Part shown: positions 29,476 to 38,802 of the stretch, in pieces
How positions within the stretch are numbered: position 1 is the first letter of the stretch
Layout of the letters: the number at the start of each line of letters is the position of its first letter
Notes under the pieces: model-generated
Told to the model about the DNA's origin: nothing
Database searches by the model: none
The model's input: the letters and a program-made list of their open reading frames with translations, nothing else
Assembly: GCF_900096995.1 (NCBI RefSeq)
Contig: NZ_OANT01000001.1
Location: 186,001 to 250,000 of the forward strand
Direction of reading: 5' to 3'
Origin: Acinetobacter puyangensis
Lineage (GTDB): Bacteria > Pseudomonadota > Gammaproteobacteria > Pseudomonadales > Moraxellaceae
Length of the DNA: 64,000 nt
Program-made: the position numbers and the translations under genes

Positions 29476-30834
29476 GTGTCTATGTCTCCTAGTTCTTCTG
29501 GTCACGTTCATGTGCAAAAAGGGCAACCTTTTTATGTGAAATATCGTGAGATTATTCAACGGCTAATGTTCCTGATAGGTGCATTGCTGGTGTTTAGGCT
29601 GGGAGCACATATACCTGTACCTGGTATTAATAATGCCGCACTTGAACAACTATTTAATGCCAATCAAGGGACTATTCTTGGTTTGTTTAATATGTTCTCG
29701 GGCGGTGCATTAGAGCGTATGTCCATCCTTGCATTGGGGATCATGCCGTATATTTCGGCATCGATCATTGTGCAGTTAATGTCTTCTGTTGTGCCATCAT
29801 TAGAAGCATTAAAAAAAGAGGGTGAGCAAGGTAAACGCAAGATCAACCAATATACACGACAAGGGACATTGTTTTTAGCACTTGTTCAGGCTGTCGGTAT
29901 GTGTGCTGGATTGATCAGTCAGGGAATAACACTGACATCAGGTTTGGCTTTTTATATCCCCGCTGTAACCTCTTTGGTTGCAGGAACCATGTTTCTAATG
30001 TGGTTGGGTGAACAAATTACCGAACGCGGTGTGGGTAATGGTATTTCCATGATTATCTTTGCAGGTATTGTGGCAGGCTTGCCAAATATTGTAATGCAGA
30101 CTTTCTCTTCGATCGAAAATGGTCAAAGCAGTTTGATTGGCATTTTGGTATTTGGTGTCTTGTCTATTATGGTGCTTGCAGCGATTGTGTTTATTGAAAA
30201 AGCGCAACGTCGTGTTCCAGTTAACTATGCACAAAAACAGCAAGGTCGTCGTATTTTTACGGCGCAACAAACACATTTACCATTAAAAATTAATATGGCT
30301 GGTGTGATCCCTGCAATTTTTGCAAGTTCTTTATTGCTGTTCCCAGCAAGTATTGGACAGTGGGTAGGGAGTGCGGATCCTAATGCTGGAATTATAAAAA
30401 GTTCGCTACAAGATTTGGCGTTGGTACTATCGCCTGGACAGCCACTTTATTTAGTGTTGTTTGGTGCGTTAATTATCTTCTTCTGTTATTTCTATACGGC
30501 ACTGGTCTTCAGTCCAAAGGAAGTTGCAGAAAACCTTAAACGTAGCGGTGCATATGTTCCAGGTATTCGTCCAGGTGAGCAGACAGCTCGTTATTTAGAT
30601 CATATTCTTAATCGTTTGACATTTATCGGTGCGATGTACATTACCATTGTGTGTTTGATGCCAATGATTTTACAAAGTTCTTTTGGAATACCCTTTCATT
30701 TGGGTGGTACGTCATTGTTAATCGTGGTAGTTGTTGTGATGGACTTTATGGCGCAGCTACAGGCACATTTAACATCGCATCAATATGATAATCAGTCATT
30801 GATGAGAAAATCGACCGCTCATCCGAAAGGATAG
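29476..30834 (+). CDS. secY: protein translocase subunit SecY
   Basis: 452 residues, about ten membrane helices; the pore of the Sec translocon with SecE and SecG. Signatures: [12 protein letters not shown] in helix 1, [14 protein letters not shown] in helix 2, R-R-V-P-V-N-Y-A in a cytosolic loop, and [12 protein letters not shown] 29476 has GGAG nine bases upstream; ATG 29482 is an alternative two codons later. Confidence 0.96.
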   Translation: MSMSPSSSGHVHVQKGQPFYVKYREIIQRLMFLIGALLVFRLGAHIPVPGINNAALEQLFNANQGTILGLFNMFSGGALERMSILALGIMPYISASIIVQLMSSVVPSLEALKKEGEQGKRKINQYTRQGTLFLALVQAVGMCAGLISQGITLTSGLAFYIPAVTSLVAGTMFLMWLGEQITERGVGNGISMIIFAGIVAGLPNIVMQTFSSIENGQSSLIGILVFGVLSIMVLAAIVFIEKAQRRVPVNYAQKQQGRRIFTAQQTHLPLKINMAGVIPAIFASSLLLFPASIGQWVGSADPNAGIIKSSLQDLALVLSPGQPLYLVLFGALIIFFCYFYTALVFSPKEVAENLKRSGAYVPGIRPGEQTARYLDHILNRLTFIGAMYITIVCLMPMILQSSFGIPFHLGGTSLLIVVVVVMDFMAQLQAHLTSHQYDNQSLMRKSTAHPKG

Positions 30835-30852
30835 TGCACATAGAGGTTTATC

Positions 30853-30969
30853 ATGAAAGTTCAAGCTTCAGTTAAAAAAATTTGCGGTAGCTGTAAAGTT
30901 ATCCGTCGTAATGGGGTGATTCGCGTAATTTGTAGCGCAGAGCCTCGTCATAAACAGCGTCAAGGTTAA
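30853..30969 (+). CDS. rpmJ: 50S ribosomal protein L36
   Basis: 38 residues. Zinc-ribbon form: Cys11, Cys14, Cys27 and His32 are all present (K-I-C-G-S-C-K ... I-C-S-A-E-P-R-H-K). AGAGGTTT precedes the ATG. It ends the spc block after secY, as in E. coli. Confidence 0.95.
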
Positions 30970-30980
30970 TCATAATCAAA

Positions 30981-31042
30981 GACCTGTTGATTTATTAGGT
31001 CAATTGGGTTAATATCCGCCCCTCAAGATTTTTGTGGGGCGG
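30981..31042 (+). promoter_or_regulatory. two hairpins in the rpmJ-rpsM gap
   Basis: GACCT (30981-30985) can pair with AGGTC (30997-31001), and CCGCCCC (31016-31022) with GGGGCGG (31036-31042). The second is strong and GC-rich but is followed by TTGATTAT, a weak U-tract. It sits 36 bp before rpsM, where an alpha-operon leader (S4-responsive in E. coli) would be. Function is inferred from position. Confidence 0.5.
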
Positions 31043-31077
31043 TTGATTATCTCAACTGCCTTGTTGGAGAAAAGTCA

Positions 31078-31434
31078 ATGGCTCGTATTGCCGGTGTAAA
31101 CATTCCGGATAACAAGCATGCTGTTATCTCTCTCACGTATATCTTTGGTATTGGTCGTTTCACTGCTAAGAATATCTTAGCTGCTGCAAACATTGCACCA
31201 ACAACAAAAATTCGTGAACTTGATGACGCTCAGCTTGATGCGATTCGTGCAGAAGTAGCTAAGGTTCATACCGAAGGTGATCTTCGTCGCGAAATTTCCA
31301 TGAACATTAAACGTTTAATGGATTTAGGCTGCTATCGTGGTCTTCGTCATCGTCGCAGCTTGCCTGTCCGCGGTCAACGCACCAAAACTAACGCACGTAC
31401 CCGTAAAGGTCCGCGCAAACCGATTAAAAAGTAA
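31078..31434 (+). CDS. rpsM: 30S ribosomal protein S13
   Basis: 118 residues. [10 protein letters not shown] opening, Y-I-F-G-I-G-R helix-hairpin region and the C-terminal [14 protein letters not shown] basic tail. First gene of the alpha operon, with GGAG before the ATG. Confidence 0.97.
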   Translation: MARIAGVNIPDNKHAVISLTYIFGIGRFTAKNILAAANIAPTTKIRELDDAQLDAIRAEVAKVHTEGDLRREISMNIKRLMDLGCYRGLRHRRSLPVRGQRTKTNARTRKGPRKPIKK

Positions 31435-31453
31435 GATTTCTGGAAGCTAAAAG

Positions 31454-31840
31454 ATGGCTAAAGATACTCGCGCACGCAAGAAGGTCTCTCGTACCGTCTC
31501 TGAAGGTGTTGCACACATTCACGCGTCTTTTAATAACACCATTGTAACGATTACCGATCGTCAAGGTAATGCATTGGCTTGGGCTACCTCTGGTGGACAA
31601 GGCTTCCGTGGATCACGTAAATCAACCCCGTTTGCTGCTCAGGTAGCGGCCGAAGTTGCTGGTAAAGCTGCTTTGGATTACGGTTTGAAAAACTTGGACG
31701 TCCTTGTAAAAGGTCCTGGTCCTGGTCGTGAGTCTGCGGTTCGTGCATTAGGTGCAGTGGGTTATAAGATTAACAGCATTACCGATGTGACACCAATACC
31801 TCACAACGGTTGCCGTCCACCTAAAAAACGTCGCGTGTAA
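31454..31840 (+). CDS. rpsK: 30S ribosomal protein S11
   Basis: 128 residues with [16 protein letters not shown], the platform-protein signature, and C-terminal [16 protein letters not shown]. Alpha operon. Confidence 0.97.
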   Translation: MAKDTRARKKVSRTVSEGVAHIHASFNNTIVTITDRQGNALAWATSGGQGFRGSRKSTPFAAQVAAEVAGKAALDYGLKNLDVLVKGPGPGRESAVRALGAVGYKINSITDVTPIPHNGCRPPKKRRV

Positions 31841-31852
31841 GGAGAAACATTC

Positions 31853-32476
31853 ATGGCTCGTTATATTGGTCCAAAATGCAAACTCTCTCGCCGCGAAGGG
31901 ACAGACCTGCAATTAAAATCTGGCGTTAAACCATTTGACGTCAAAACTAAAAAACACGCGAAAGCACCTGGTCAACATGGTCAGTCTCGTGCCAAGCAAT
32001 CTGAGTATTCGCTACAATTACGTGAAAAACAAAAAGTACGTCGCATGTACGGTGTGTTAGAGCGTCAATTTAGTAACTACTATAAAGAAGCTGCTCGTGT
32101 TAAAGGCGCAACAGGTGAGAACTTGTTGAAGTTGCTTGAAAGCCGCTTAGATAACGTTGTGTATCGTATGGGCTTTGGTTCTACTCGTGCAGAAGCTCGT
32201 CAGCTTGTAAGTCACCGTAGTATTACTTTAAATGGTCGTCGTGTGAATATCGCGTCTATCCAAGTTAAAGCAGGTGATGTAATTGCAGTTCATGAGGGTG
32301 CAAAACAACAATTGCGTATTAAAGGCGCAATTGAGTTGGCAACACAACGTGGTCTTCCAGCTTGGATCGAAATTGATCATGGCAAAATGGAAGGTACGTT
32401 CAAGTCTGCACCGGATCGTTCTGATCTACCAGCTGAAATTAATGAAAGCTTGATTGTAGAATTGTATTCTAAATAA
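31853..32476 (+). CDS. rpsD: 30S ribosomal protein S4
   Basis: 207 residues. [16 protein letters not shown] opening and an S4 RNA-binding domain [14 protein letters not shown] near residue 95. It starts 16S assembly and, in E. coli, represses the alpha operon. Confidence 0.97.
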   Translation: MARYIGPKCKLSRREGTDLQLKSGVKPFDVKTKKHAKAPGQHGQSRAKQSEYSLQLREKQKVRRMYGVLERQFSNYYKEAARVKGATGENLLKLLESRLDNVVYRMGFGSTRAEARQLVSHRSITLNGRRVNIASIQVKAGDVIAVHEGAKQQLRIKGAIELATQRGLPAWIEIDHGKMEGTFKSAPDRSDLPAEINESLIVELYSK

Positions 32477-32492
32477 TCCTTGAGGTAGCAAT

Positions 32493-33500
32493 ATGACGCG
32501 TACTGCAAACGAGTTTCTAACTCCGCAAGCGATTAAGGTCGAAGCGGCGAGCGGAACCTCGGCAAAAGTAATTCTTGAGCCTTTAGAGCGTGGCTTTGGT
32601 CATACTCTCGGCAATGCTTTGCGTCGCATTCTATTGTCTTCTCTACCTGGCGCAGCTGTGGTAGAGGTAGAAGTAGAAGGTGTTGAGCATGAGTACAGTA
32701 CTTTAGAAGGCTTGCAGCAGGACATCGTCGAGCTCTTGCTGAACCTAAAAGGATTGTCAATTAAACTGTTCGATCAAAACGAAGCATATTTGACATTGGA
32801 TAAACAAGGTCCTGGCGAAGTTACTGCCGCAGACCTGCGTTTACCGCATAATGTTGAAATTGCAAATCCAGAGCATTTAATTGGTACTTTGAGTGCAAAT
32901 GGTCATTTAAAAATGCGCCTGAAAGTTGCTCAAGGTCGTGGTTATGAACCATCTGATGCGCGTTTCCCGGAAGGTGAAACTCGTCCAGTAGGTCGCTTGC
33001 AGCTTGATGCAAGTTATAGTCCAATCAAACGTGTATCTTACACGGTTGAAAGTGCGCGTGTTGAACAACGTACTGATTTGGATAAACTTGTAATTGATCT
33101 TGAAACCAATGGTACTGTTGATCCTGAAGAAGCAATTCGTAAGGCAGCAACTATTTTGCAACAACAGATCGCGATTTTTGTTGATTTGCAAAAAGATCAA
33201 GCACCTGTAGCACAAGAACCACGTGAAGAAGTAGATCCAATCTTGCTTCGTCCAGTGGATGATCTAGAGCTTACCGTTCGTTCGGCGAACTGTTTAAAAG
33301 CAGAAAATATTTACTACATTGGTGATCTTGTTCAACGTACAGAAGTTGAGTTATTAAAAACTCCAAACTTAGGTAAAAAATCGTTGACTGAGATTAAAGA
33401 TGTGTTGGCTTCTAAAGGCTTACAACTCGGCATGCGTTTGGAAAACTGGCCACCAGCCAGCTTACGCATGGACGATCGTTTTGCCTATCGTAGCCGTTAA
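32493..33500 (+). CDS. rpoA: RNA polymerase alpha subunit
   Basis: 335 residues. The N-terminal assembly domain contains [17 protein letters not shown] near residue 34; the C-terminal domain (from about 250) has [12 protein letters not shown] and [16 protein letters not shown], the UP-element and activator contact surface. Alpha operon, between rpsD and rplQ. Confidence 0.97.
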   Translation: MTRTANEFLTPQAIKVEAASGTSAKVILEPLERGFGHTLGNALRRILLSSLPGAAVVEVEVEGVEHEYSTLEGLQQDIVELLLNLKGLSIKLFDQNEAYLTLDKQGPGEVTAADLRLPHNVEIANPEHLIGTLSANGHLKMRLKVAQGRGYEPSDARFPEGETRPVGRLQLDASYSPIKRVSYTVESARVEQRTDLDKLVIDLETNGTVDPEEAIRKAATILQQQIAIFVDLQKDQAPVAQEPREEVDPILLRPVDDLELTVRSANCLKAENIYYIGDLVQRTEVELLKTPNLGKKSLTEIKDVLASKGLQLGMRLENWPPASLRMDDRFAYRSR

Positions 33501-33519
33501 TTGAGTAGGACTATTCACC

Positions 33520-33894
33520 ATGCGTCATCGTAATAGTGGTGTGAAATTAGGCCGTACTAGCAGCCATCGTAAGGCGTTGTTCCAAAACTTAACGAATGCT
33601 TTAGTTGAGCATGAGTTGATTAAGACGACGTTGCCTAAAGCGAAAGAACTTCGCCGTGTTGCTGAGCCTTTAATCACTTTAGCTAAAAACGATACTGTAG
33701 CAAACCGCCGTTTGGCATTTGCTCGTACTCGTAGTGCAGCAACAGTTGGTAAATTATTTACCGTTCTTGGCCCTCGTTACAAAGAACGTAACGGCGGTTA
33801 TTTACGAGTTCTTAAAGCAGGATTCCGTGCTGGCGATGCCGCACCGATGGCTTTTGTAGAGCTTGTTGATCGTGAAGCAAATACTGCTGAATAA
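33520..33894 (+). CDS. rplQ: 50S ribosomal protein L17
   Basis: 124 residues opening [17 protein letters not shown], the L17 signature, with [16 protein letters not shown] near the C-terminus. Last gene of the alpha operon; a strong terminator follows within 16 bp. Confidence 0.97.
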   Translation: MRHRNSGVKLGRTSSHRKALFQNLTNALVEHELIKTTLPKAKELRRVAEPLITLAKNDTVANRRLAFARTRSAATVGKLFTVLGPRYKERNGGYLRVLKAGFRAGDAAPMAFVELVDREANTAE

Positions 33895-33910
33895 TATTCA
33901 GTATGTACTA

Positions 33911-33940
33911 AAAAAGACCAGTTTATCTGGTCTTTTTTTA
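33911..33940 (+). terminator. terminator of the alpha operon
   Basis: AAAAAGACCAG (33911-33921) pairs with CTGGTCTTTTT (33927-33937) around a 5-nt loop, and the T-run extends through 33939. Textbook rho-independent terminator. Confidence 0.92.
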
Positions 33941-33982
33941 TTTTTATCATTTGATAACAAAATTTTTTAAAAACATCCTAAA

Positions 33983-34001
33983 TTGACATGGCATATTGTC
34001 A
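33983..34001 (+). promoter_or_regulatory. candidate almA promoter/operator
   Basis: A consensus -35 TTGACA (33983-33988) overlaps one arm of the repeat TGACA-N8-TGTCA (33984-34001). TGCTACATT downstream resembles an extended -10 but the spacing (22) is too long for certainty. The dyad could be a regulator site. Confidence 0.4.
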
Positions 34002-34037
34002 GTTTTGTGCTACATTGCAGAAAAAGGGATGCAAGGT

Positions 34038-35540
34038 ATGAAAATAATGACACAACATATTAATACGCTGGTCATCGGTGCAGGGATTTCAGGCATTGGT
34101 GTCGCTGTACATATGCAGCAAAATAGCCCTCAGCGTGATTTTATTATTCTTGAGCGTCGTGATCGTATTGGTGGGACATGGAGTTTATTTAAGTATCCTG
34201 GCATTCGTTCCGATTCGGATATGTCAACGTTTGGCTATAAATTTAAGCCTTGGCGTGAAGATAAAGTATTGGCTGAAGCGGGTGCAATTTGCAATTATCT
34301 ACAAGAAACCATAGATGAATATCATCTCCAGTCAAAAATAAGATTTAACCATGCACTCAATGCTGCGAACTGGAATACCGAAAAACAGCTTTGGGAGCTG
34401 GAAATTGATAATAACGGGTCAGTCGAGCAGTGGACTGCAAATTTTGTGATTGGCTGTACAGGCTATTATAATTATGAGCATGGTTTTCAACCGAAGTATG
34501 TTGATCAGGATAAATTTAAAGGTCAATTGATTCATCCACAGCATTGGCCGGAAAATCTGGATGTTGTCGGTAAAAAAGTAGTGATTATAGGCAGTGGGGC
34601 CACAGCCATTACCCTGGTTCCGGCTTTGGCAAAACAAGATGCAATTGTCACCATGTTACAGCGTTCGCCAACTTATATTGCTTCAATTCCATCGATTGAC
34701 TTTGTTTATAATAAACTCAGGAAAATCTTACCCGAAAGTGTGGCTTATAATTTAACCCGTAAACGCAATATTGGTTTTCAACGTGCAATTTACAAATTTT
34801 CAAAATCCAATCCCGAAGCTGTAAAAAAATTCTTACTGGCTGGGGTGAAAATGCAATTAAAAGGCAAAGTGGATATGAAGCACTTTACCCCAAATTATAA
34901 TCCGTGGGATCAGCGTCTATGTGTTGTTCCTGATGGTGATTTATTTAAGGTATTGCGTGAAGGTAAAGCTTTTATAGAAACCGATCATATTGAAAAATTT
35001 GTTGAACATGGCATTCAGCTAAAATCTGGTAAAGTGCTGGAAGCGGATATTATCGTATCGGCAACTGGACTAGAGATTCAATTATTAGGCGGCTTAAATG
35101 CTTCGATTGATGGTAAAGCGATTGAAACCAAAGAGCACTTAATGTATCAGGGTTCAATGATCAGTGATGTTCCGAATTTTGCATTAATCATTGGCTATAC
35201 CAATGCCTCGTGGACTTTAAAAGTTGATATTGTGGCAGAGTATCTATGCCGTTTATTTAACTATATGGATAAACATGGTTTTGCCACGGTAACACCTCAA
35301 GGTGATGAATCTGCAAAATCGACTGTTAGTTTAATGGGAAGTAATTTAACGTCAGGCTATATTAAACGTGCAGAGCAGGTAATGCCTCGTCAGGGTTTAA
35401 AAGATCCATGGGCAGGCCGTGCTAGTTATTATGCGGATCGTGATGCACTACAAAAAGCTAATTTTAAAGATGGCATATTAAAGTTTGTAAGTCTTACAGC
35501 TAACCCAAAAGCCAAAAAACGGATAAAACTATTTGGTTGA
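34038..35540 (+). CDS. almA: AlmA-type flavin-binding monooxygenase
   Basis: About 500 residues. FAD motif G-A-G-I-S-G-I-G (residues 14-21), NADPH motif G-S-G-A-T-A (185-190), and the Baeyer-Villiger fingerprint F-x-G-x-x-x-H-x-x-x-W at Phe160-Trp170 are all intact. The sequence is very close in memory to Acinetobacter AlmA, implicated in oxidation of long-chain (about C32 and longer) n-alkanes. R-S-D-S-D-M-S-T-F-G and D-M-K-H-F-T-P-x-Y-N-P-W-D-Q-R are shared blocks. ATG 34038 has AAAGGGA upstream; 34047 is an alternative. It is a single gene between the alpha-operon terminator and a structured 3' region. Confidence 0.85.
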   Translation: MKIMTQHINTLVIGAGISGIGVAVHMQQNSPQRDFIILERRDRIGGTWSLFKYPGIRSDSDMSTFGYKFKPWREDKVLAEAGAICNYLQETIDEYHLQSKIRFNHALNAANWNTEKQLWELEIDNNGSVEQWTANFVIGCTGYYNYEHGFQPKYVDQDKFKGQLIHPQHWPENLDVVGKKVVIIGSGATAITLVPALAKQDAIVTMLQRSPTYIASIPSIDFVYNKLRKILPESVAYNLTRKRNIGFQRAIYKFSKSNPEAVKKFLLAGVKMQLKGKVDMKHFTPNYNPWDQRLCVVPDGDLFKVLREGKAFIETDHIEKFVEHGIQLKSGKVLEADIIVSATGLEIQLLGGLNASIDGKAIETKEHLMYQGSMISDVPNFALIIGYTNASWTLKVDIVAEYLCRLFNYMDKHGFATVTPQGDESAKSTVSLMGSNLTSGYIKRAEQVMPRQGLKDPWAGRASYYADRDALQKANFKDGILKFVSLTANPKAKKRIKLFG

Positions 35541-35590
35541 GTAAAGGTCAATAAAACCATATATAAAACATAATATTATGGTTTAAAAAA

Positions 35591-35657
35591 CAGGGACTAA
35601 GCCTGCTAATAAGATGACTTCAATATGAAGTGGGCGTCAGGACGATTCATCTTTTTT
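35591..35657 (+). ncRNA. multi-stem structure with T-run after almA (terminator or candidate sRNA)
   Basis: CAGG/CCTG (35591-35605) is followed by a closing stem AAGATGA/TCATCTT (35611-35617 with 35647-35653) that encloses ACTTCA-ATA-TGAAGT (35617-35631) and CGTC-AG-GACG (35635-35644). Six T residues follow from 35652. The shape is more elaborate than an ordinary terminator and resembles the 3' end of a small RNA. No promoter was identified, so it may only end the almA message. Confidence 0.4.
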
Positions 35658-35676
35658 AAGCGCTATTCAGTCTATA

Positions 35677-35735
35677 CTCATGGTGTATTGCGTGAACATG
35701 TTATTTGTTTTACTGCCTACACAATACGCCATGAG
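35677..35735. repeat. 14-bp inverted repeat between almA and sodC
   Basis: CTCATGGTGTATTG (35677-35690) is complementary to CAATACGCCATGAG (35722-35735) with a single G:T pair; the loop is 31 nt. It lies in the gap between convergent genes and may act as a terminator for the minus-strand sodC transcript. Confidence 0.5.
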
Positions 35736-35754
35736 ATATAGATATGGAGGCTGT

Positions 35755-36303
35755 TTATTTAATCACGCCGCAGGCAATGCGATCTCCGCCACCGCCAAGA
35801 GGTGCAGGATGATCAGAATAATTGTCTCCACCTTTATGAATCATAATGGCACGGTTTTTAACCAGATCAAGTGTTAGTCGTGGTGCAATGACAGAAGTTG
35901 TTGCAGTACCATCTGCTGCCACAACAAGTACCGGCAAATCACCCAAATGCCCAGGTCCTTCTGGAGTACCATGTGCACCTGCATTGTTTGGATCTAAATG
36001 TCCACCAGCTTTGAGTGCTGCGCCAGGCTTGCCATCTTTTACATCAGCTTCACAGGAAGGATTTTGATGAATATGGAAGCCATGTGGACCCGGAGTGAGA
36101 TTTTTAAGCTTGGGTTGAATAATTAAGCCTTTGCTGGAATCGATAAACGTCACTTGCCCAATATTTTCACCAATGCCATCTGGCGTGACTGCATATACCG
36201 TGACGGTTTCCTTGGGTGTGATTTTTTCTTCTATGCTATTACAACCGCTGAGAATTAAAGCTGATAACGAACCCAATAGCAGTAAATTAGTCTTTAATTT
36301 CAT
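35755..36303 (-). CDS. sodC: Cu/Zn superoxide dismutase, lipoprotein
   Basis: About 182 residues. An N-terminal lipoprotein signal ends in L-S-G-C with Cys21 as lipidation site, so the enzyme is membrane-anchored in the periplasm. Metal ligands are visible in G-F-H-I-H-Q, G-H-L-D-P, the G-A-H-G-T-P-E-G-P-G-H-L-G-D-L-P zinc loop, and D-N-Y-S-D-H-P-A-P-L-G-G-G-G-D-R-I-A-C-G-V. It converts superoxide to peroxide and O2. ATG 36303 is favoured by GGGA six bases upstream; an in-frame ATG at 36315 is possible. Confidence 0.92.
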   Translation of the reverse strand: MKLKTNLLLLGSLSALILSGCNSIEEKITPKETVTVYAVTPDGIGENIGQVTFIDSSKGLIIQPKLKNLTPGPHGFHIHQNPSCEADVKDGKPGAALKAGGHLDPNNAGAHGTPEGPGHLGDLPVLVVAADGTATTSVIAPRLTLDLVKNRAIMIHKGGDNYSDHPAPLGGGGDRIACGVIK

Positions 36304-36448
36304 ATTGATTCCCATTCTCTATAGATGTGTTTTTATAGTAATGGATTCTAGCCAATATTTTGTAATTTTATGCAAGAGTACCGTTTAAATGGGCTTACTT
36401 AAACGGTAGTTTTGGTAGGGTAAAATATGTGGATAAAGTGTTTAAAAT

Positions 36449-37549
36449 TTAAGGTTTATCCTGATGTTCAAGTAAAGGCAGTTCTGGCTGAATTTCTGCT
36501 TGATGACTATGTTCTTGTAACCATTCACGCCAGCAAGCCAGCAATACAGCAAGGATCACCGGACCAATAAATAATCCGACCAAGCCAAAACTACTAATAC
36601 CACCGAGTACCCCAAACATGATGAGTAAAAAAGGAATTTTGGTGGCGCCAGAAATTACCAAGGGGCGAATCACATTATCTGCACTACTGACGATGACCAC
36701 ACCCCAAATTACCACACCGATTGCTTCAACTGTGTGACCTTGAGAAAATAGCCACAATGCCACGCCACAGTATGCAACCGGAGTTCCAAAGGGAATTAAA
36801 GCCAGAACAAAGGTCACAATGGTCAGCACCATTGGGTTGGGCACACCTGCGACAAAATAGCTTGCACCAGCAAGTAAAGCCTGTGCCACAGCAGTGAGGC
36901 CAACGCCATAGACAACAGCACGTGTGGTTTCAGAGATGGTTTCAAAATAATGATGAATACGGGAACCGATCACCATTTCAAAGGCGCGTTGTACCTGAGC
37001 CAGAATAATGCTGCCATCACGATAAAAGAAAAATAAGGAGAGAATTGCAAATACCATTTTAATCAGATTGCGACTGATTTCTGTCAGTACAAAACGACCA
37101 TAGCCCAGATGGCCTTGAATCCAGATCCCGATATTATGCGTCGCTGCATGAGGATTGTTATTGAAATCACGAATAATACGCTCAATTTCATTGCCGACAA
37201 TCGGTAATTCATTGAGAAATGCTGGCACGGTTAATTTACCGGAATAGAGTTGGTGTTGTAATTCAAAATATAAATTGCGTCCCTCGTGCTGCAATACAAA
37301 AATTCCGATAATAAAAGGAATACCTACCACGAGCACCACAATTAAAGTCATGAGCAAGGCGCTCAAATTTTTGCGCTCACCACACCATGCATGGATTTTT
37401 CGATAAACTGGCCATGTCATATAGGTGATAATGGTTGCCCAGACAACAGGCACAATAAAGTATTTTAATATTTCAAAACTTAATAGAATTAAGCAAAAAA
37501 ATAGTCCAAATAATAAGAGCCGTTGCAATATAGGCGCATTTTCTTGCAC
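36449..37549 (-). CDS. AI-2E family (PerM/UPF0118) membrane transporter
   Basis: A 366-residue inner-membrane protein with about eight hydrophobic helices. The central P-N-P-M-V-L-T-I-V-T-F-V-L-A-L-I-P-F-G-T-P and later D-N-V-I-R-P-L-V-I-S-G are hallmarks of the family. Members include TqsA (AI-2 export) and Na+/H+ antiporter-like proteins; the substrate here is unknown. The start appears to be GTG. It follows the parA-like gene by 58 bp on the same strand. Confidence 0.8.
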   Translation of the reverse strand: MQENAPILQRLLLFGLFFCLILLSFEILKYFIVPVVWATIITYMTWPVYRKIHAWCGERKNLSALLMTLIVVLVVGIPFIIGIFVLQHEGRNLYFELQHQLYSGKLTVPAFLNELPIVGNEIERIIRDFNNNPHAATHNIGIWIQGHLGYGRFVLTEISRNLIKMVFAILSLFFFYRDGSIILAQVQRAFEMVIGSRIHHYFETISETTRAVVYGVGLTAVAQALLAGASYFVAGVPNPMVLTIVTFVLALIPFGTPVAYCGVALWLFSQGHTVEAIGVVIWGVVIVSSADNVIRPLVISGATKIPFLLIMFGVLGGISSFGLVGLFIGPVILAVLLACWREWLQEHSHQAEIQPELPLLEHQDKP

Positions 37550-37607
37550 GTGGTCGTATCCATGTTTGAGACAGAATTTGTCTCATCTTAGCCTAAAATG
37601 ACAGAAA

Positions 37608-38267
37608 CTAGAACCAGTCCTGTTTGTCCTGATCATTATTTTGACCAAGTAGTTGTTTTAGAATAGGTTCCCATTGTTGCTGAATAATTAAGAATTGTTT
37701 TTGATTTTTATCAAATACACTTAAGCCTTGCATTGCCAGTTGGGCATAGGCACTACGTTCGTTAATCCATGCGATGGGTTGCTGTTCGATTTTATCAAAA
37801 AATTCTTGAATTTGTGTTTGGCTAGAAGCACCGGTTTTTACTCGGTTGGCAAGCAGATGAATTTCAACTTTGCCTTTGCGGATGCGTTTAATATCTTCAA
37901 TTTGTTTTAAAAAACGTCGTGTACTATCAATGTCAAAAAAAGATGCCTGTAAGGGTACAATCAATGCATGACTTTCAGCGATTAACTGTTGGGCTTGCTC
38001 GCTGGATAATGCTCCGGGTGCATCAATAATGAGCCAGTCAACTTTTTTGGGAGAGGCACCAATGGATTGTTCATCGCGCCAATCCACCGCAATAATTGAA
38101 GGAACAGTCGCAGGGCGTAGCTTTAACCATTGCAGACTGGATTTTTGTTGATCGGCATCTGCAAGGGCAACTTTAAAGCCTTTATTGGCGAGTGCTGAAG
38201 CGATCGTAATTGCAGTTAAAGTTTTTCCACAGCCACCTTTTTGATTTGCAATTAACAGCGTTTTCAT
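37608..38267 (-). CDS. orphan ParA-family ATPase
   Basis: A 219-residue MinD/ParA-type ATPase. Deviant Walker A K-G-G-C-G-K-T is at residues 10-16, the A-D-A-D-Q-Q-K-S-S switch near 37, and Walker B-like W-L-I-I-D-A-P-G-A-L near 78. It is short and lacks the N-terminal HTH of plasmid ParA proteins. No parB-like gene is adjacent, so it is probably an orphan positioning ATPase (compare chemotaxis or carboxysome types) rather than a segregation protein. AAGGTAAAG precedes the ATG. Confidence 0.8.
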   Translation of the reverse strand: MKTLLIANQKGGCGKTLTAITIASALANKGFKVALADADQQKSSLQWLKLRPATVPSIIAVDWRDEQSIGASPKKVDWLIIDAPGALSSEQAQQLIAESHALIVPLQASFFDIDSTRRFLKQIEDIKRIRKGKVEIHLLANRVKTGASSQTQIQEFFDKIEQQPIAWINERSAYAQLAMQGLSVFDKNQKQFLIIQQQWEPILKQLLGQNNDQDKQDWF

Positions 38268-38342
38268 GCTTTACCTTAAAAAATGAATAATGTCCTAACC
38301 CAAGCATAGCATTTTATTATGACAGCAGAATGACATAATCTA

Positions 38343-38614
38343 TAGGGTCTGTTGATATTTCGTCTATGATTGCGACAGTGGTTGTTTTTTAGGCAATACA
38401 AGGCATGGAATAGTGAAATTTAGCTATTCTAAATGAACTATTCATAACGCAGTAGTGTCAAAAAACAACCCTGTCCCAAAGGGTTGTGGCTAAAATTCCC
38501 CCATACGTCGTTACAAAGCTCGACAAGGGAATAGCCATTGCCTTCGCTTTGTGCCTAATCTGAAGAAATTTTAGCCTACAACGCAATTTATTTATCAAAT
38601 GTCAACAGACCCTA
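38343..38614. repeat. 272-bp MITE-like nested palindromic element
   Basis: Terminal inverted repeats of 18 bp (38343-38360 and 38597-38614, one mismatch; outer sequence TAGGGTCTGTTGA) begin and end in TA, like a TA target duplication. Inside are further repeats: GGTTGTTTTTT/AAAAAACAACC (38380-38390 with 38460-38470), GAATAG/CTATTC (38408-38429), ACAACCCT/AGGGTTGT (38465-38487), GGCTAAAATT/AATTTTAGCC (38488-38497 with 38567-38576) and CAAAGC/GCTTTG (38514-38551). No ORF of note. It occupies half of the 535-bp gap 38268-38802; the rest looks like ordinary A+T-rich spacer holding promoters for the two flanking divergent genes. Confidence 0.7.
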
Positions 38615-38802
38615 GTAATAGCGGATTTAGTGAAAAGATATTTCATTGCATCGCTAAGTCTAGGCATGCTTAACCCAATGAGATTTTATTTATACAAATA
38701 AAAAAGATGTCATGTAGATGAGCATACCTTTTATCATCAGCAATAGTTTATGCTAGTAAACGTTTAAAACGAATAATACTTTATGATATTAATGAGTGTT
38801 TT

